Both the position numbers and the translations under genes were made by a program. The notes below the pieces were generated by a model. It searched no databases, was not told the DNA's origin, and saw only the letters and a program-made list of their open reading frames with translations. A stretch of DNA of 64,000 bases from Lacticaseibacillus nasuensis JCM 17158 (GTDB lineage Bacteria > Bacillota > Bacilli > Lactobacillales > Lactobacillaceae): positions 43,623-107,622 of the forward strand of contig NZ_AZDJ01000013.1 of assembly GCF_001434705.1 (NCBI RefSeq), read 5' to 3'. The number at the start of each line of letters is the position of its first letter. Position 1 is the stretch's first letter. Of the stretch, positions 54,849 through 63,694 are shown piece by piece.

Positions 54849-56615
54849 ATGAAAAAAACCAAGATCGTTAGCACGCTCGGTCCTGCTTCCAACACGACCG
54901 ATATCATTGTTAAGTTAATTGAAGCGGGGGCTAACGTTTTCCGGTTTAACTTCTCACACGGTGATCACGAGGAACATCTGAGCCGGTTGAACATGGTTCA
55001 CGAAGCTGAGAAGATCACCGGCAAGACCGTTGGGATTATGCTGGATACTAAGGGTGCCGAAATTCGCACCACGGTTCAGGATACGCCGAATGGCAAGATC
55101 GAATTCCACACTGGCGATGTTGTTCGCATTTCCATGGACGACTCATTGGCCGGCACGAAGGAGAAGATTGCCGTTACGTATCCAGGCCTGTACGATGACA
55201 CCCACGTGGGCGGCCACGTGCTGTTCGATGATGGCTTACTCGACATGCTCATCACCGAAAAAGACGAAGCCAACCGCGAATTGGTGACCACTGTTCAAAA
55301 CAATGGTGTGCTTGGCGGTAAGAAGGGTGTTAACGCGCCTGGCGTCGGCATCAACCTGCCAGGGATCACCGAAAAGGATGCCGATGACATTCGCTTCGGC
55401 TTGGACCACGGCATCAACTTCATCGCCGCTTCCTTCGTTCGCAAGCCGCAGGATATTCTCGACATCCGCGAATTGCTTGAAGAAAAAGACGCGCTGAACG
55501 TGCAGATCTTCCCGAAGATCGAATCGCAAGAAGGGATCGACAACTTCGATGCCGTCTTGAAGGTCTCCGATGGTTTGATGGTTCCTCGTGGTGACATGGG
55601 TGTCGAAATTCCATTCGAAGAAGTACCACTCGTGCAAAAGACCATGATTCAAAAGGCCAATGCCGCTGGTAAGCCGGTCATCACCGCGACGCAGATGTTG
55701 GATTCCATGCAGGAAAACCCACGCCCAACGCGTGCCGAAGTTTCTGACGTGGCCAACGCCGTTTACGATGGCACCGACGCGACGATGCTGTCCGGCGAAT
55801 CCGCCAATGGTGACTACCCAGTTGAATCCGTTGCGGCCATGGCGCGCATCGATGAATACACTGAGCAGCACATGAACCAAGGCGAAGACTGGAAGCTGAA
55901 GGACTTCGGTAAGGAAACCATCACCGAATCCCTCGGCCGTGCGGTTGCTTTGACTGCTGAAAAGATGCACGTCAAGACCATCGTGGCTGCCACTGAATCT
56001 GGCTTTACTGCTCGCATGATCAGCAAGTATCGGCCAAACGCTGATATTCTTGCCGTAACGTTTGACGAGAAGACCCAGCGTAGCTTGACGATTTCTCGCG
56101 GCGTGTTCCCAATCGTTGCTGAGAAGCCGGCTAACACGGACGACATGTTCGAATTGGCCACCAAGAAGGCCCAAGAGCTCGGGTTCGCTGAAGAAGGCGA
56201 CTTGATCCTCATCGTTGCCGGTGTGCCGGTTGGCGAAACCGGGACGACCAACGTCATGAAGGCTCAGTTGATCGGCTCCAAGCTGGTTGAAGGCTCTGGC
56301 GTCGGCGACGAATCCACTGTCGGCAAGGCGGTCATCGCTTCTGACGCTGCGGAAGCAGCGGCCAAGATGCAAAAGGGTGACGTCCTGGTTGTGAAGACCA
56401 CCGACAAGGACTACCTGCCAGCCATCGAAAAGGCTTCTGCCTTAGTTGTTGAAAACGGCGGCTTGACGAGTCATGCTGCGGTTGTCGGCATTGCGATGGG
56501 CATTCCAGTCGTTGTTGGCGCGACCGACGCGACAACTGCCATCACCGATGGCCAAATCATCACCGTTGATTCTCGTCGCGGGATTGTTTACAAGGGTGCT
56601 ACTAACGCGCTTTAA
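54849..56615 (+). CDS. pyk: pyruvate kinase with C-terminal PEP-utiliser domain
   Basis: Converts PEP and ADP to pyruvate and ATP (588 residues). TIM-barrel motifs KIVSTLGPAS, PKIESQEGIDNFD, VPRGDMGVE and TATQMLDSM; allosteric C domain to about 475; then the extra swivelling domain of Bacillus-type enzymes ending in the PEP-utiliser-like block GGLTSHAAVVGIAMGIPVVV. ATG 54849 follows AAAGGAGCG. The codon pattern (more GCT, GTT, GGT) differs from neighbours and indicates high expression. A terminator follows. Confidence 0.98.
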   Translation: MKKTKIVSTLGPASNTTDIIVKLIEAGANVFRFNFSHGDHEEHLSRLNMVHEAEKITGKTVGIMLDTKGAEIRTTVQDTPNGKIEFHTGDVVRISMDDSLAGTKEKIAVTYPGLYDDTHVGGHVLFDDGLLDMLITEKDEANRELVTTVQNNGVLGGKKGVNAPGVGINLPGITEKDADDIRFGLDHGINFIAASFVRKPQDILDIRELLEEKDALNVQIFPKIESQEGIDNFDAVLKVSDGLMVPRGDMGVEIPFEEVPLVQKTMIQKANAAGKPVITATQMLDSMQENPRPTRAEVSDVANAVYDGTDATMLSGESANGDYPVESVAAMARIDEYTEQHMNQGEDWKLKDFGKETITESLGRAVALTAEKMHVKTIVAATESGFTARMISKYRPNADILAVTFDEKTQRSLTISRGVFPIVAEKPANTDDMFELATKKAQELGFAEEGDLILIVAGVPVGETGTTNVMKAQLIGSKLVEGSGVGDESTVGKAVIASDAAEAAAKMQKGDVLVVKTTDKDYLPAIEKASALVVENGGLTSHAAVVGIAMGIPVVVGATDATTAITDGQIITVDSRRGIVYKGATNAL

Positions 56616-56640
56616 TCTCACAGACGGATCTGCACCACGA

Positions 56641-56671
56641 CCGTCAGGCAGAAATGCCTGGCGGTTTTTTT
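56641..56671 (+). terminator. terminator of pfkA-pyk
   Basis: CCGTCAGGCA (56641-56650), loop GAAA, TGCCTGGCGG (56655-56664), seven T; 10-pair stem with one G-T pair. Confidence 0.92.
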
Positions 56672-56823
56672 GTTCCGCGAGCCCGATTACCGAAAAAATG
56701 AGAAAACTCTCATCAAAATCAGCGGCGCAAACCCGCGCTAGAATAGGCTTTTAAAAATAGTTAACCAAGCGACCTTAACATTTGGCGATCTCAATGACAT
56801 TTATAGGTGTAGGGATCATCACC

Positions 56824-56866
56824 GGCCGGCAATTGACTCACACAGACTCGGACCGTCAGCACCATG
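56824..56866. repeat. repeat copy A
   Basis: Contains GGCCGG then TCACACAGACTCGG (56838-56851) and CCGTCAGCA. Read on the minus strand it encodes MVLTVRVCVSQLPAGDD within a short frame ending at 56794. Confidence 0.7.
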
Positions 56867-57166
56867 TCGTCCAGGTAAGAGCGCCAGCAATATTGCTCAG
56901 GTGGGAACCGCCAGTAATCTTGGTTCAGGCTGCGGGCCGCCAGCATCATTCGCCCCTGCCTGTGAATCTCCTGACCGCGCATTATCGGCGCAGCCCGCGC
57001 AGCTCGAGATGAACAGGCCCGTGACGCAATGGCCATTTTGGACCAACTGCGCATCTCGCCACGCGGACATGAGTGAGAACATTGCGTTTCTCCTCACCAT
57101 TCGCTCAGGGCTTGCCGTGCCTAGCGGATCCGTCGGTCATTGCGTCACGACACGTGTGAGTTTCGC

Positions 57167-57209
57167 CGGCCGGTGATATCACACAGACTCGGGCCGTCAG
57201 CATTATTCG
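57167..57209. repeat. repeat copy B
   Basis: Shares CCGGCCGG, TCACACAGACTCGG (57179-57192) and CCGTCAGCA with copy A. On the minus strand it reads MLTARVCVISPAGETHTCRD, similar to copy A. A partial third copy, GGCCGCCAGCATCATTCGCCC, lies at 56934-56954. Confidence 0.7.
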
Positions 57210-57409
57210 CCCAACTGCTTCAGCCGCATCGCTACTTTGAGCTTGCCTGGCCGGGCAAAGTGGTGATGACCTGCGCAGAGACGTCTGCGTAGGGCCGCAG
57301 CGCGATTCCGGAATCGCACTGGGACAATCAGCGTCATGACCTGATTGCCTGCAAGGTTGAAGCAACCAAATGACCCGCGCCGGCATGCCGGGGCGGGTCA
57401 TTGGTGTGG

Positions 57410-57438
57410 GCCCGACTGGTGCGCCAGTCGGGCTTTTT
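57410..57438 (+). terminator. orphan plus-strand terminator
   Basis: GCCCGACTGG (57410-57419), loop TGCG, CCAGTCGGGC (57424-57433), TTTTTG. The nearest upstream plus gene, pyk, already has its own terminator 740 bases earlier, and the minus-strand reading has no T-run. It implies a plus-strand transcript in between. Confidence 0.82.
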
Positions 57439-57446
57439 GTCGTGGG

Positions 57447-58256
57447 TTATTGGGTATCCATGCCGAGGTGCTCGAGAATGAGCATCGCGGTTTCTTCAAT
57501 GGAGCGCTTGGCGGTGTTGATCACGTAACAGCCCAACTTCGCGTAGAGGTCGGTGGCGTATTTTAGCTCGGCGTTCACGGAGTCACGGGCGGAATAGGCG
57601 GTGTCTGGATTCAGTCCATAGGCAATCATGCGCTGGCGGCGAAATGCCATCAGGACCGAGGCGTCGGTGGTGAGACCGATAATTTTCTGCGGATCGATTT
57701 GGTAGATTTCGTCTGGAATGTGCGCGTTCGGAACCAAGGGCAGGTTGGCCACTTTCAGGTTGCGGTTGGCAAGAAACAGCGACAACGGGGTCTTGCTGGT
57801 GCGCGACACGCCGAGCAACACGATGTCGGCTTCGAGGAAGCCTTTGGGGTCTTTGCCGTCGTCGTACAATACGGCAAACTCCATGGCAGAGATGCGATCA
57901 AAATATTTTTCGTTCAAATCGTGGTTAGCGCCGGCGATGCCGCTGGGCGTCACCCCGGTGGCGGCGGTGGCGGCAGCCAGGATTGGCGACAAAACGTCGA
58001 TTAACGGGATCCCGGCTTCCTTAGCGTAACTGCTGGCTAGTTTACCCAGGCCGGGCGTGACCAAGGTGCTGATGACGATGCCATGGTCTTGCTTGGCCTG
58101 ATCGATGATGCTCATCAGCTTGTCTTCAGTGTGCACAAAGGGGGAGCGCAAATAATGCGCGGTGGCGTCGGGGTACTGCGCCGCTACGGCCTGTGCCAGC
58201 TTGAGGCCGGTTTCGCCGATGGAGTCTGAGATGATGTAGAGATTAAGCGTCTGCAT
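57447..58256 (-). CDS. pyruvate phosphate dikinase/PEP synthase regulatory protein (DUF299)
   Basis: Bifunctional ADP-dependent kinase and Pi-dependent pyrophosphorylase that inactivates and reactivates its PEP-forming target by threonine phosphorylation (269 residues). P-loop LGVSRTSKTPLS (148-159) and the N-terminal YIISDSIGETG are family hallmarks. Its location beside pyk, on the other strand, fits PEP/pyruvate balance; a dikinase target is not in this window. ATG 58256 has AAGGCGG upstream. YqfL/PpsR-type; the exact partner is inferred. Confidence 0.93.
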   Translation of the reverse strand: MQTLNLYIISDSIGETGLKLAQAVAAQYPDATAHYLRSPFVHTEDKLMSIIDQAKQDHGIVISTLVTPGLGKLASSYAKEAGIPLIDVLSPILAAATAATGVTPSGIAGANHDLNEKYFDRISAMEFAVLYDDGKDPKGFLEADIVLLGVSRTSKTPLSLFLANRNLKVANLPLVPNAHIPDEIYQIDPQKIIGLTTDASVLMAFRRQRMIAYGLNPDTAYSARDSVNAELKYATDLYAKLGCYVINTAKRSIEETAMLILEHLGMDTQ

Positions 58257-58286
58257 TCGGATACCGCCTTTCGGATTGTTACCGCC

Positions 58287-58295
58287 ATCATACCA
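58287..58295 (-). promoter_or_regulatory. extended -10 promoter of the regulatory kinase gene
   Basis: Minus strand TGG plus TATGAT (58292-58287), preceded by T-rich TTTTTG at 16 bases. Confidence 0.6.
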
Positions 58296-58338
58296 CGGCA
58301 GAAAAGCGCAAAAAATGACAAAAATTATAAATGCCGTA

Positions 58339-58367
58339 TTGACGCTGTTGCAATGCTTCGCTATAAT
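58339..58367 (+). promoter_or_regulatory. promoter of rpsU
   Basis: TTGACG (58339-58344), 17-base spacer, TATAAT (58362-58367): the best sigma-A promoter in the window, as fits a ribosomal gene. Confidence 0.88.
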
Positions 58368-58429
58368 ATTCTAGAACTGTTAGCGGACGTGCGCTGGTGG
58401 TTACACAGTGTCGGAGGGAGGGATATCAT

Positions 58430-58615
58430 ATGGCAAAGACGGTCGTTAAGAAAAACGAATCTCTCGATGATGCTCTTCGGCGCTTCAAGCGCTCCGTATC
58501 GAAGTCGGGTACGTTAGCCGAATACCGCAAGCGTGAATTCTACGAAAAGCCGAGCGTTAAGCGTAAGCTCAAGTCTGAAGCTGCGCGCAAGCGAGGCAAG
58601 AAGAAGAAGTTCTAA
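58430..58615 (+). CDS. rpsU: 30S ribosomal protein S21
   Basis: Very basic ribosomal protein of 61 residues. [20 protein letters not shown] and the C-terminal RKRGKKKKF match S21. ATG 58430 follows GGAGGGAGGG; an in-frame GTG/ATG at 58397 lies in the leader. Own strong promoter and a terminator just behind the stop, though yqeY follows after 71 bases. Confidence 0.97.
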   Translation: MAKTVVKKNESLDDALRRFKRSVSKSGTLAEYRKREFYEKPSVKRKLKSEAARKRGKKKKF

Positions 58616-58622
58616 AGCTTCG

Positions 58623-58650
58623 ACGCGAGCCCAGTGGGTTCGCGTTTTTT
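58623..58650 (+). terminator. terminator after rpsU
   Basis: ACGCGAGCCC (58623-58632), loop AGT, GGGTTCGCGT (58636-58645), six T. Confidence 0.88.
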
Positions 58651-58686
58651 ATTCGCGCGCGACTGCGGGCGATGAAGGAGGGAACC

Positions 58687-59130
58687 ATGTCATTAACCAC
58701 CGAACTAAACGAACAAATGAAAACGGCCATGAAGGCCCATGATAAGGTCACGCTAAGCGTCGTGCGGATGCTGAAGGCTGCGCTGCAAAATGCGCAGATC
58801 AAAGCGGGACACGACTTGTCGGCTGATGAGGAAAAGGCCGTGTTGGCCACTGAACTCAAACAGCGCAAGGAAAGCCTGACCGAATTTGAAAATGGTGGGC
58901 GCGAGGATCTCGTGGCCGGCGTCAAGCAAGAAATTGCCATTGTTGAGCAGTACCTGCCAGCCCAACTCGACGAAGCCGCGGTCACCGCCTTGGTGACCAA
59001 GGTGATTGCCGAAACCGGCGCCACCGGCAAGGCGGACTTCGGTAAGGTCATGAAGACCTTGATGCCGCAAGTTAAAGGTCAAGCTGACGGGGCGCTGGTC
59101 AACCGCATCGTCAAGGCGCAGCTAGGCTAA
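58687..59130 (+). CDS. yqeY: YqeY/GatB-like domain protein
   Basis: Helical protein of 147 residues in the YqeY family, which resembles the tRNA-binding tail domain of GatB amidotransferase. The molecular role is not settled. Pattern: SLTTELNEQMKTAMKAHDKV, then the conserved LPAQLDE and KADFGKVMKTLMPQVKGQADG near the C-terminus. ATG 58687 follows GAAGGAGG. The conserved order rpsU-yqeY-phoH-ybeY is retained. Confidence 0.93.
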   Translation: MSLTTELNEQMKTAMKAHDKVTLSVVRMLKAALQNAQIKAGHDLSADEEKAVLATELKQRKESLTEFENGGREDLVAGVKQEIAIVEQYLPAQLDEAAVTALVTKVIAETGATGKADFGKVMKTLMPQVKGQADGALVNRIVKAQLG

Positions 59131-59158
59131 AGCAGCGACTCTGGTCGCTGCTTTTTTC
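59130..59158 (+). terminator. terminator after yqeY
   Basis: AAGCAGCGAC (59130-59139, starting in the stop codon), loop TCTG, GTCGCTGCTT (59144-59153), T-run. Confidence 0.88.
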
Positions 59159-59169
59159 TTGCGAGATTA

Positions 59170-59178
59170 TGGTAAACT
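59170..59178 (+). promoter_or_regulatory. extended -10 promoter of the phoH operon
   Basis: TGG plus TAAACT (59173-59178), 46 bases before phoH. Confidence 0.55.
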
Positions 59179-59223
59179 GGTAGTAATTTCGGCGCCTGGC
59201 GCCCACAGAACGGAGGCCATTGT

Positions 59224-60186
59224 TTGGCAGAAACAACCAGCGATAAAACATTCACGCTGAGCACCCCGGAAGAGGCGATTGCCTTAGCCGGCGTCAACGA
59301 CGAATTTTTCAAACTCATCGAAACCCGACTGGGAATCACGATTGCCCCGTTCGGTCAGGAATTGCGCTTGGCAGGACCTAGTGCGGCTGTCAGCCAGGCC
59401 TATCAACTGCTGGTGCAGCTACACGGCTTGCATCAACAAGGCATTGCCCTCGGTGCGCAAGACATCACCAGCGGACTCAATATGGCGACTCGCGGCACCC
59501 TCGAATATTTCAGCGATTTGTATACCGAATCGCTAATCAAAGACGCCAAGGGCCAACCGGTGCGCATCAAGAATTTTGGGCAACGCCAATACATTAACGC
59601 GATTCGCCACCACGACATCACCTTTGGCATCGGCCCGGCCGGCACGGGGAAAACCTTCCTGGCCGTCGTCATGGCGGTGGCCGCGTTGAAGGCCGGCGAA
59701 GTCGACAAGCTGATCTTGACCCGGCCAGCGGTTGAAGCCGGCGAAAGTCTGGGCTTTTTACCGGGGGACTTGAAGGAAAAAGTCGATCCATATTTGCGGC
59801 CGGTGTACGATGCCTTATACGCGATTCTCGGTAGCGAGCACACCACGCGGCTGATGGATCGCGGCGTCATCGAAATTGCGCCGCTGGCCTACATGCGCGG
59901 GCGGACGTTGGATAATGCCTTTGCCATTCTCGACGAGGCGCAAAACACGACGCAGGCGCAGATGAAGATGTTTCTGACGCGGCTGGGTTTTGGCTCGAAG
60001 ATGATTGTTAACGGCGACATTACCCAAATCGATTTGCCGAATCACGCCAAGTCTGGCCTGATTCAAGCGACGCAGTTGTTGACCGACATTCCGCAAATCG
60101 CCTTCACGCATTTTTCCGCGGCGGATGTCGTTCGGCATCCAGTGGTGGCCAAGATTATTGCCGCTTACGACACCACGGCCCAATAA
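59224..60186 (+). CDS. phoH: PhoH family ATPase
   Basis: ATP-binding protein (320 residues) with an N-terminal KH-like segment (about 20-65) and a helicase-like P-loop domain. Walker A GPAGTGKT (137-144) and Walker B AILDEAQN are clear. PhoH-type proteins act in RNA metabolism with YbeY. The start is TTG 59224, seven bases after GGAGG. Leads an operon phoH-ybeY-cdd-era-recO with small gaps or overlaps. Confidence 0.95.
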   Translation: MAETTSDKTFTLSTPEEAIALAGVNDEFFKLIETRLGITIAPFGQELRLAGPSAAVSQAYQLLVQLHGLHQQGIALGAQDITSGLNMATRGTLEYFSDLYTESLIKDAKGQPVRIKNFGQRQYINAIRHHDITFGIGPAGTGKTFLAVVMAVAALKAGEVDKLILTRPAVEAGESLGFLPGDLKEKVDPYLRPVYDALYAILGSEHTTRLMDRGVIEIAPLAYMRGRTLDNAFAILDEAQNTTQAQMKMFLTRLGFGSKMIVNGDITQIDLPNHAKSGLIQATQLLTDIPQIAFTHFSAADVVRHPVVAKIIAAYDTTAQ

Positions 60187-60196
60187 AGGAGAACAA

Positions 60197-60655
60197 ATGG
60201 ATCTGGAATTTTTTGATGACGATCATTTATTGACGGCGGCGCACGTCAAGTTGGTGAAAGACTTGGTGGCATTTTGCGGGCAGGCATTGCATTTGCGCGC
60301 CGACACCGAAATGGCGATCACCATCGTTGAAGATGCCGAGATTCGCCGGATCAACCGCGAGTATCGAGCCACCGACCGCGTCACCGACGTCATTAGTTTT
60401 GCCATTGAGGACGAACACGAGGAGCTCCACGGCTTCACCGCCGTGCCGCGTGACATTGGCGATTTATTCATCGCGCCGGGCAAGGTCCGCGAGCAGGCCA
60501 AGGACTATGGGCATAGCTTCGAGCGCGAGCTGGGCTACACCGTCGTTCACGGCTTCTTACACCTGAACGGCTACGACCACATCAAGCCCGAAGACGAAGC
60601 CGTCATGATTCCGCTGCAAAAACGAATCCTGGCCGACTTTGGCTTGAAACGGTAG
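60197..60655 (+). CDS. ybeY: endoribonuclease YbeY
   Basis: Zinc-dependent RNase (152 residues) for 16S rRNA 3' maturation and ribosome quality control. Metal motif HGFLHLNGYDH with His118, His122 and His128, preceded by TDVISFAIE. ATG 60197 follows AAAGGAG; the frame open from 60125 lies inside phoH. Seven bases separate it from cdd; dgkA, found here in many relatives, is missing. Confidence 0.96.
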   Translation: MDLEFFDDDHLLTAAHVKLVKDLVAFCGQALHLRADTEMAITIVEDAEIRRINREYRATDRVTDVISFAIEDEHEELHGFTAVPRDIGDLFIAPGKVREQAKDYGHSFERELGYTVVHGFLHLNGYDHIKPEDEAVMIPLQKRILADFGLKR

Positions 60656-60662
60656 GTGGGCG

Positions 60663-61055
60663 ATGGATGAAGCGGCTTTGATTCAAGCGGCCACAGCGGT
60701 GCGACAGCGCGCCTACGTGCCGTATTCGCACTTTGCCGTCGGCGCGGCGGTGGCGACGGAGATTGGCATCATCACCGGCTGCAACGTCGAAAACGCCAGC
60801 TACGGGCTCACCTTATGCGCTGAACGCAACGCGATTTTTAGCGCCATTGCGCAAGGGGCCAAACAATTTACTGGCTTGGCGGTGATTGCCGATACCGCCG
60901 GGCCCACCGCCCCTTGTGGCGCCTGTCGCCAGGTGCTGGCGGAATTCATGGCCCCAGAGTCCCCGGTGATTTTGACCAATCTGCAGGGGCAGACGCAGCG
61001 GACCTCCGTGGCGGCGTTATTACCAGGGGCATTCACAAAAGGAGACTTGTCTTGA
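60663..61055 (+). CDS. cdd: cytidine deaminase
   Basis: Deaminates cytidine and deoxycytidine in pyrimidine salvage. The 130-residue enzyme is the tetrameric type with three zinc-binding cysteines: Cys52 in CAE (Glu54 is the proton shuttle) and Cys85/Cys88 in PCGACRQ. N-terminal [11 protein letters not shown] and NVENASYG bind the nucleoside. Its stop overlaps the era start codon. Confidence 0.96.
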   Translation: MDEAALIQAATAVRQRAYVPYSHFAVGAAVATEIGIITGCNVENASYGLTLCAERNAIFSAIAQGAKQFTGLAVIADTAGPTAPCGACRQVLAEFMAPESPVILTNLQGQTQRTSVAALLPGAFTKGDLS

Positions 61056-61960
61056 GCGAACATCAATCGGGTTTTGTGGCCATCATCGGCCGCCCCAACG
61101 TCGGGAAGTCGACGTTTATGAACCGGATCCTCGGCGAAAAGGTGGCCATCATGTCACCGAAGGCGCAAACCACGCGCAACCGGATCAACGGCATCTACAC
61201 GACGCCAGACGCGCAAATCGTCTTCGTCGACACACCGGGGATTCATAAGCCGAAAAATGCGCTGGATGACTACATGGACGCCGCGGCGCTGTCGACCTTA
61301 AATCAAGTCGATGCCGTCTTATTCATGGTGGCCGCCGATGAGGCAATGGGGCCTGGTGATCAGTACATCTTGAATCAGCTCCAGCACGTCACGAAGCCGG
61401 TGTATTTGGTCATCAATAAAATCGACCTGGTCCACCCCGATGACTTATTGCCGCGCATCACGCAGTACCAAACCGCCCGCCAGTTTGCCGAGGTGTTTCC
61501 GATTTCGGCCACGCAAGGCAACAACGTTGAGGAATTGCTGACGACGTTGACTGCCGCGCTGCCGGCTGGCCCGCAGTATTATCCAGCCGACCAGCTCACC
61601 GACCATCCCGAGTATTTCGTCGTTGGCGAGTTGATTCGCGAACAGATTTTACACCTAACGCACGACGAGATTCCGCATTCCGTGGCGGTTGAAGTCGAGC
61701 GCATGAAGGACCGCACCGAGGCCGGCAAGCTGATCATCGAAGCGTATATCATCGTCGAGCGCCCGGGGCAAAAGGGCATCATCATCGGCAAGGGCGGCGC
61801 GATGCTGAAGCAAATCGGCATCAATGCCCGGCGTGAAATCGAAAGCTTGCTGGGCGACCGGGTCAACTTGAAGCTGTGGGTCCGCGTGCAGAAAAACTGG
61901 CGCGACAACAACCAGTATTTGCGCAGCCTGGGCTATAACAAAAAGGATTTGCGGCAATGA
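61052..61960 (+). CDS. era: GTPase Era
   Basis: Ribosome-assembly GTPase (302 residues) binding the 3' end of 16S rRNA. G1 GRPNVGKST (13-21), G3 DTPGIH, G4 NKID, then a KH domain (about 205-290) with the GxxG loop in [11 protein letters not shown]. The start is TTG 61052 with AAAGGAG in front; it overlaps the cdd stop (TTGA). The open frame from 60914 is a shadow of cdd. Coupled to recO by ATGA. Confidence 0.97.
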   Translation: MSEHQSGFVAIIGRPNVGKSTFMNRILGEKVAIMSPKAQTTRNRINGIYTTPDAQIVFVDTPGIHKPKNALDDYMDAAALSTLNQVDAVLFMVAADEAMGPGDQYILNQLQHVTKPVYLVINKIDLVHPDDLLPRITQYQTARQFAEVFPISATQGNNVEELLTTLTAALPAGPQYYPADQLTDHPEYFVVGELIREQILHLTHDEIPHSVAVEVERMKDRTEAGKLIIEAYIIVERPGQKGIIIGKGGAMLKQIGINARREIESLLGDRVNLKLWVRVQKNWRDNNQYLRSLGYNKKDLRQ

Positions 61961-62733
61961 GTAAGGCGGTCGGAGACTTCGGCGGAATCGTGTTGGCCCG
62001 CCATAATTATCGCGAGTCGGACATGCTCGTGAAGCTGTTAACCGACCGCTTCGGCAAGAAGATGTTTTTGTTGCACCGCGCGCGCAAGCCGGGGTTTCGC
62101 CTGACCGCCGGTATTCTGCCGTTTACGCTGGGCGAATACGTTGGCACGGTGAATGATCCCGGCTTGTCCTACCTGACCGCCATTAAGCACGCCGAACAGT
62201 TTCAATCCATTGCCAATGACATCACGTTGAACGCGCACGCCACGTATATTTTGGCGTTAATCGACCAGGCCTTCCCCGATGGCGAACCGATCGCTCGCTG
62301 GTACGGGCAGGCGGTGGACTCGCTGCGGCTGATCGATGGCGGCATCGATGCGGCGGTGGTCACCAACATCACCGAGGTCCAGCTGCTAGAGGCCTTCGGG
62401 GTCGCACCGAATTGGCAGGGGTGCGTCGTGTGCGGGCGCAGCGATTTGCCGCTGGATTTTTCCGAGCAATATGGTGGCGTCTTGTGTCGCGATCACTGGC
62501 GGCTAGATCCATACCGGTTCCACGTGGCGCCTAAGGCCATGTATTTACTGCGGCAATTTTCGACGATTCGGTTAGGGGCGGTGCATTCGATCACCGTGGG
62601 CGACGCGACGAAAACGGAGCTGCGGCGCGTGTTGGATCGTATCTACCTCGACTTGGTTGGCGTCACGCCGAAAGCCAAGAAGTTCTTGGACCAACTGCCC
62701 AGCTGGCAGGCCAAGCTGCCGCCGAAGCAATAG
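61957..62733 (+). CDS. recO: DNA repair protein RecO
   Basis: Recombination mediator (258 residues) that loads RecA onto SSB-coated DNA with RecR. N-terminal OB fold ([20 protein letters not shown]), helical region, and a Cys4-type element with CVVCG and CRDH (the second knuckle reads Cys-x-x-His). Start overlaps era by four bases. It is the usual partner of era in Firmicutes. Confidence 0.95.
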   Translation: MSKAVGDFGGIVLARHNYRESDMLVKLLTDRFGKKMFLLHRARKPGFRLTAGILPFTLGEYVGTVNDPGLSYLTAIKHAEQFQSIANDITLNAHATYILALIDQAFPDGEPIARWYGQAVDSLRLIDGGIDAAVVTNITEVQLLEAFGVAPNWQGCVVCGRSDLPLDFSEQYGGVLCRDHWRLDPYRFHVAPKAMYLLRQFSTIRLGAVHSITVGDATKTELRRVLDRIYLDLVGVTPKAKKFLDQLPSWQAKLPPKQ

Positions 62734-62824
62734 TGGGGCCCTGATCCAGGACCGGTGTCGTGAACCCGAGCCAACTCGCCACTCAGTCCATTCATTCGCC
62801 GCATCAGCAAAGGAGTTTAACCCA

Positions 62825-63694
62825 ATGGCACAAATTCAGTGGTTCCCCGGTCACATGGCCAAAGCGCGCAAGGAGGTCCAAGCGCGCCTGAAGCAAGTCG
62901 ACGTCGTGTTAGAAATCGTCGACGCCCGCGTCCCGGAATCTAGCCGCAACCCGATGATGAACCAAATCGTCGGGCAAAAGCCGCGGATCATGGTGTTGAA
63001 TAAGCAAGACTTGGCCGACCCGGCAAAGACGAAGCTGTGGCTGGACCATTTTCGCGCGGGTGGCGACGAGGCGATTGCCATCGATGCCCAACACGCCAAG
63101 CGGCTAAATCAGCTGCCGGCCTTGGCCAAGCAGCTGATGGCGGCCAAGATTGCCAAGCAAAAGGCCCGCGGCATTCGCAATCCGGCGATTCGCGCCATTT
63201 GTATCGGCATCCCCAACGTCGGCAAGTCAACGGTGCTCAACCGCCTGGTGCACAAGAACATTGCGGTCACCGGCAACCGCCCCGGGGTGACCAAGAACCA
63301 GCAGTGGCTGGCCGTTGACGACACGTTTCAGGTGTTGGACACGCCAGGCATCCTGTGGCCGAAGTTTGAAGACGAGCTGATCGGCCAGAAACTCGCGCTC
63401 ACTGGGGCCATTGCCGATGCCGTGTTTCAAGAAGATACCGTGGGGATGTTCGGCCTGGCCACGTTCCGTCGGCTCTACCCGGAGCAATTCCGGGTGGCGT
63501 ATGGCTTGAATGCCACAGACATGGCGTTAAGCGATAGCGACTTGATGGTGCACCTGAGCCAAAAAAATGGCTTCGGCGCCGATTATAATCGCATGGCCGA
63601 GCGCATTATTTTCGATGCGCGGCAGGGTAAACTCGGGCGCTATACGCTTGAGGTTCCGGCGGACTTCGAGGCCGACGATGACGACGCTCGCTGA
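62825..63694 (+). CDS. rbgA: ribosome biogenesis GTPase RbgA (YlqF)
   Basis: Circularly permuted GTPase (289 residues) for late 50S assembly. G4 NKQD (59-62) comes before G1 GIPNVGKST (128-136), the hallmark of permutation; the start [17 protein letters not shown] is diagnostic. ATG 62825 follows AAAGGAG. The 91-base gap from recO has no clear terminator. Its end overlaps rnhB by 17 bases. Confidence 0.97.
   Translation: MAQIQWFPGHMAKARKEVQARLKQVDVVLEIVDARVPESSRNPMMNQIVGQKPRIMVLNKQDLADPAKTKLWLDHFRAGGDEAIAIDAQHAKRLNQLPALAKQLMAAKIAKQKARGIRNPAIRAICIGIPNVGKSTVLNRLVHKNIAVTGNRPGVTKNQQWLAVDDTFQVLDTPGILWPKFEDELIGQKLALTGAIADAVFQEDTVGMFGLATFRRLYPEQFRVAYGLNATDMALSDSDLMVHLSQKNGFGADYNRMAERIIFDARQGKLGRYTLEVPADFEADDDDAR

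Larger units (their letters stand above)
56672..57409. other. gene-poor hairpin- and repeat-rich region
   Basis: No credible gene on either strand; several short frames overlap without consistent codon use. It holds two diverged copies of a 43-base sequence plus a partial third. Perfect palindromes or hairpins lie at 56698-56713 (ATGAGA/TCTCAT), 57274-57289 (CGCAGA/TCTGCG), 57302-57317 (GCGATTCCGGAATCGC), 57325-57347 (CAATCAG/CTGATTG), 57355-57367 (GGTTG/CAACC) and 57369-57402 (AATGACCCGC/GCGGGTCATT). A long-range pair, GTGACGCAATG (57021-57031) with CATTGCGTCAC (57138-57148), is also present. A plus-strand terminator closes it. A structured RNA or an old repeat element are both possible. Confidence 0.55.

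Noticed and set aside
54849-56615. Different codon use in pyk as evidence of gene transfer
   Set aside because: The pattern fits translational selection in a highly expressed glycolytic gene, and the operon context with pfkA is ancestral.
56782-57401. Open frames of 67-98 codons on both strands (56782-57012, 56901-57176, 56897-57100, 56791-57054, 57105-57401)
   Set aside because: They overlap each other in several frames, match no family I know, and most lack a ribosome site. The one with a good site (57100 on minus) is rich in Cys/Gly/Ala and unlike other proteins here. I treat the interval as non-coding or degenerate instead.
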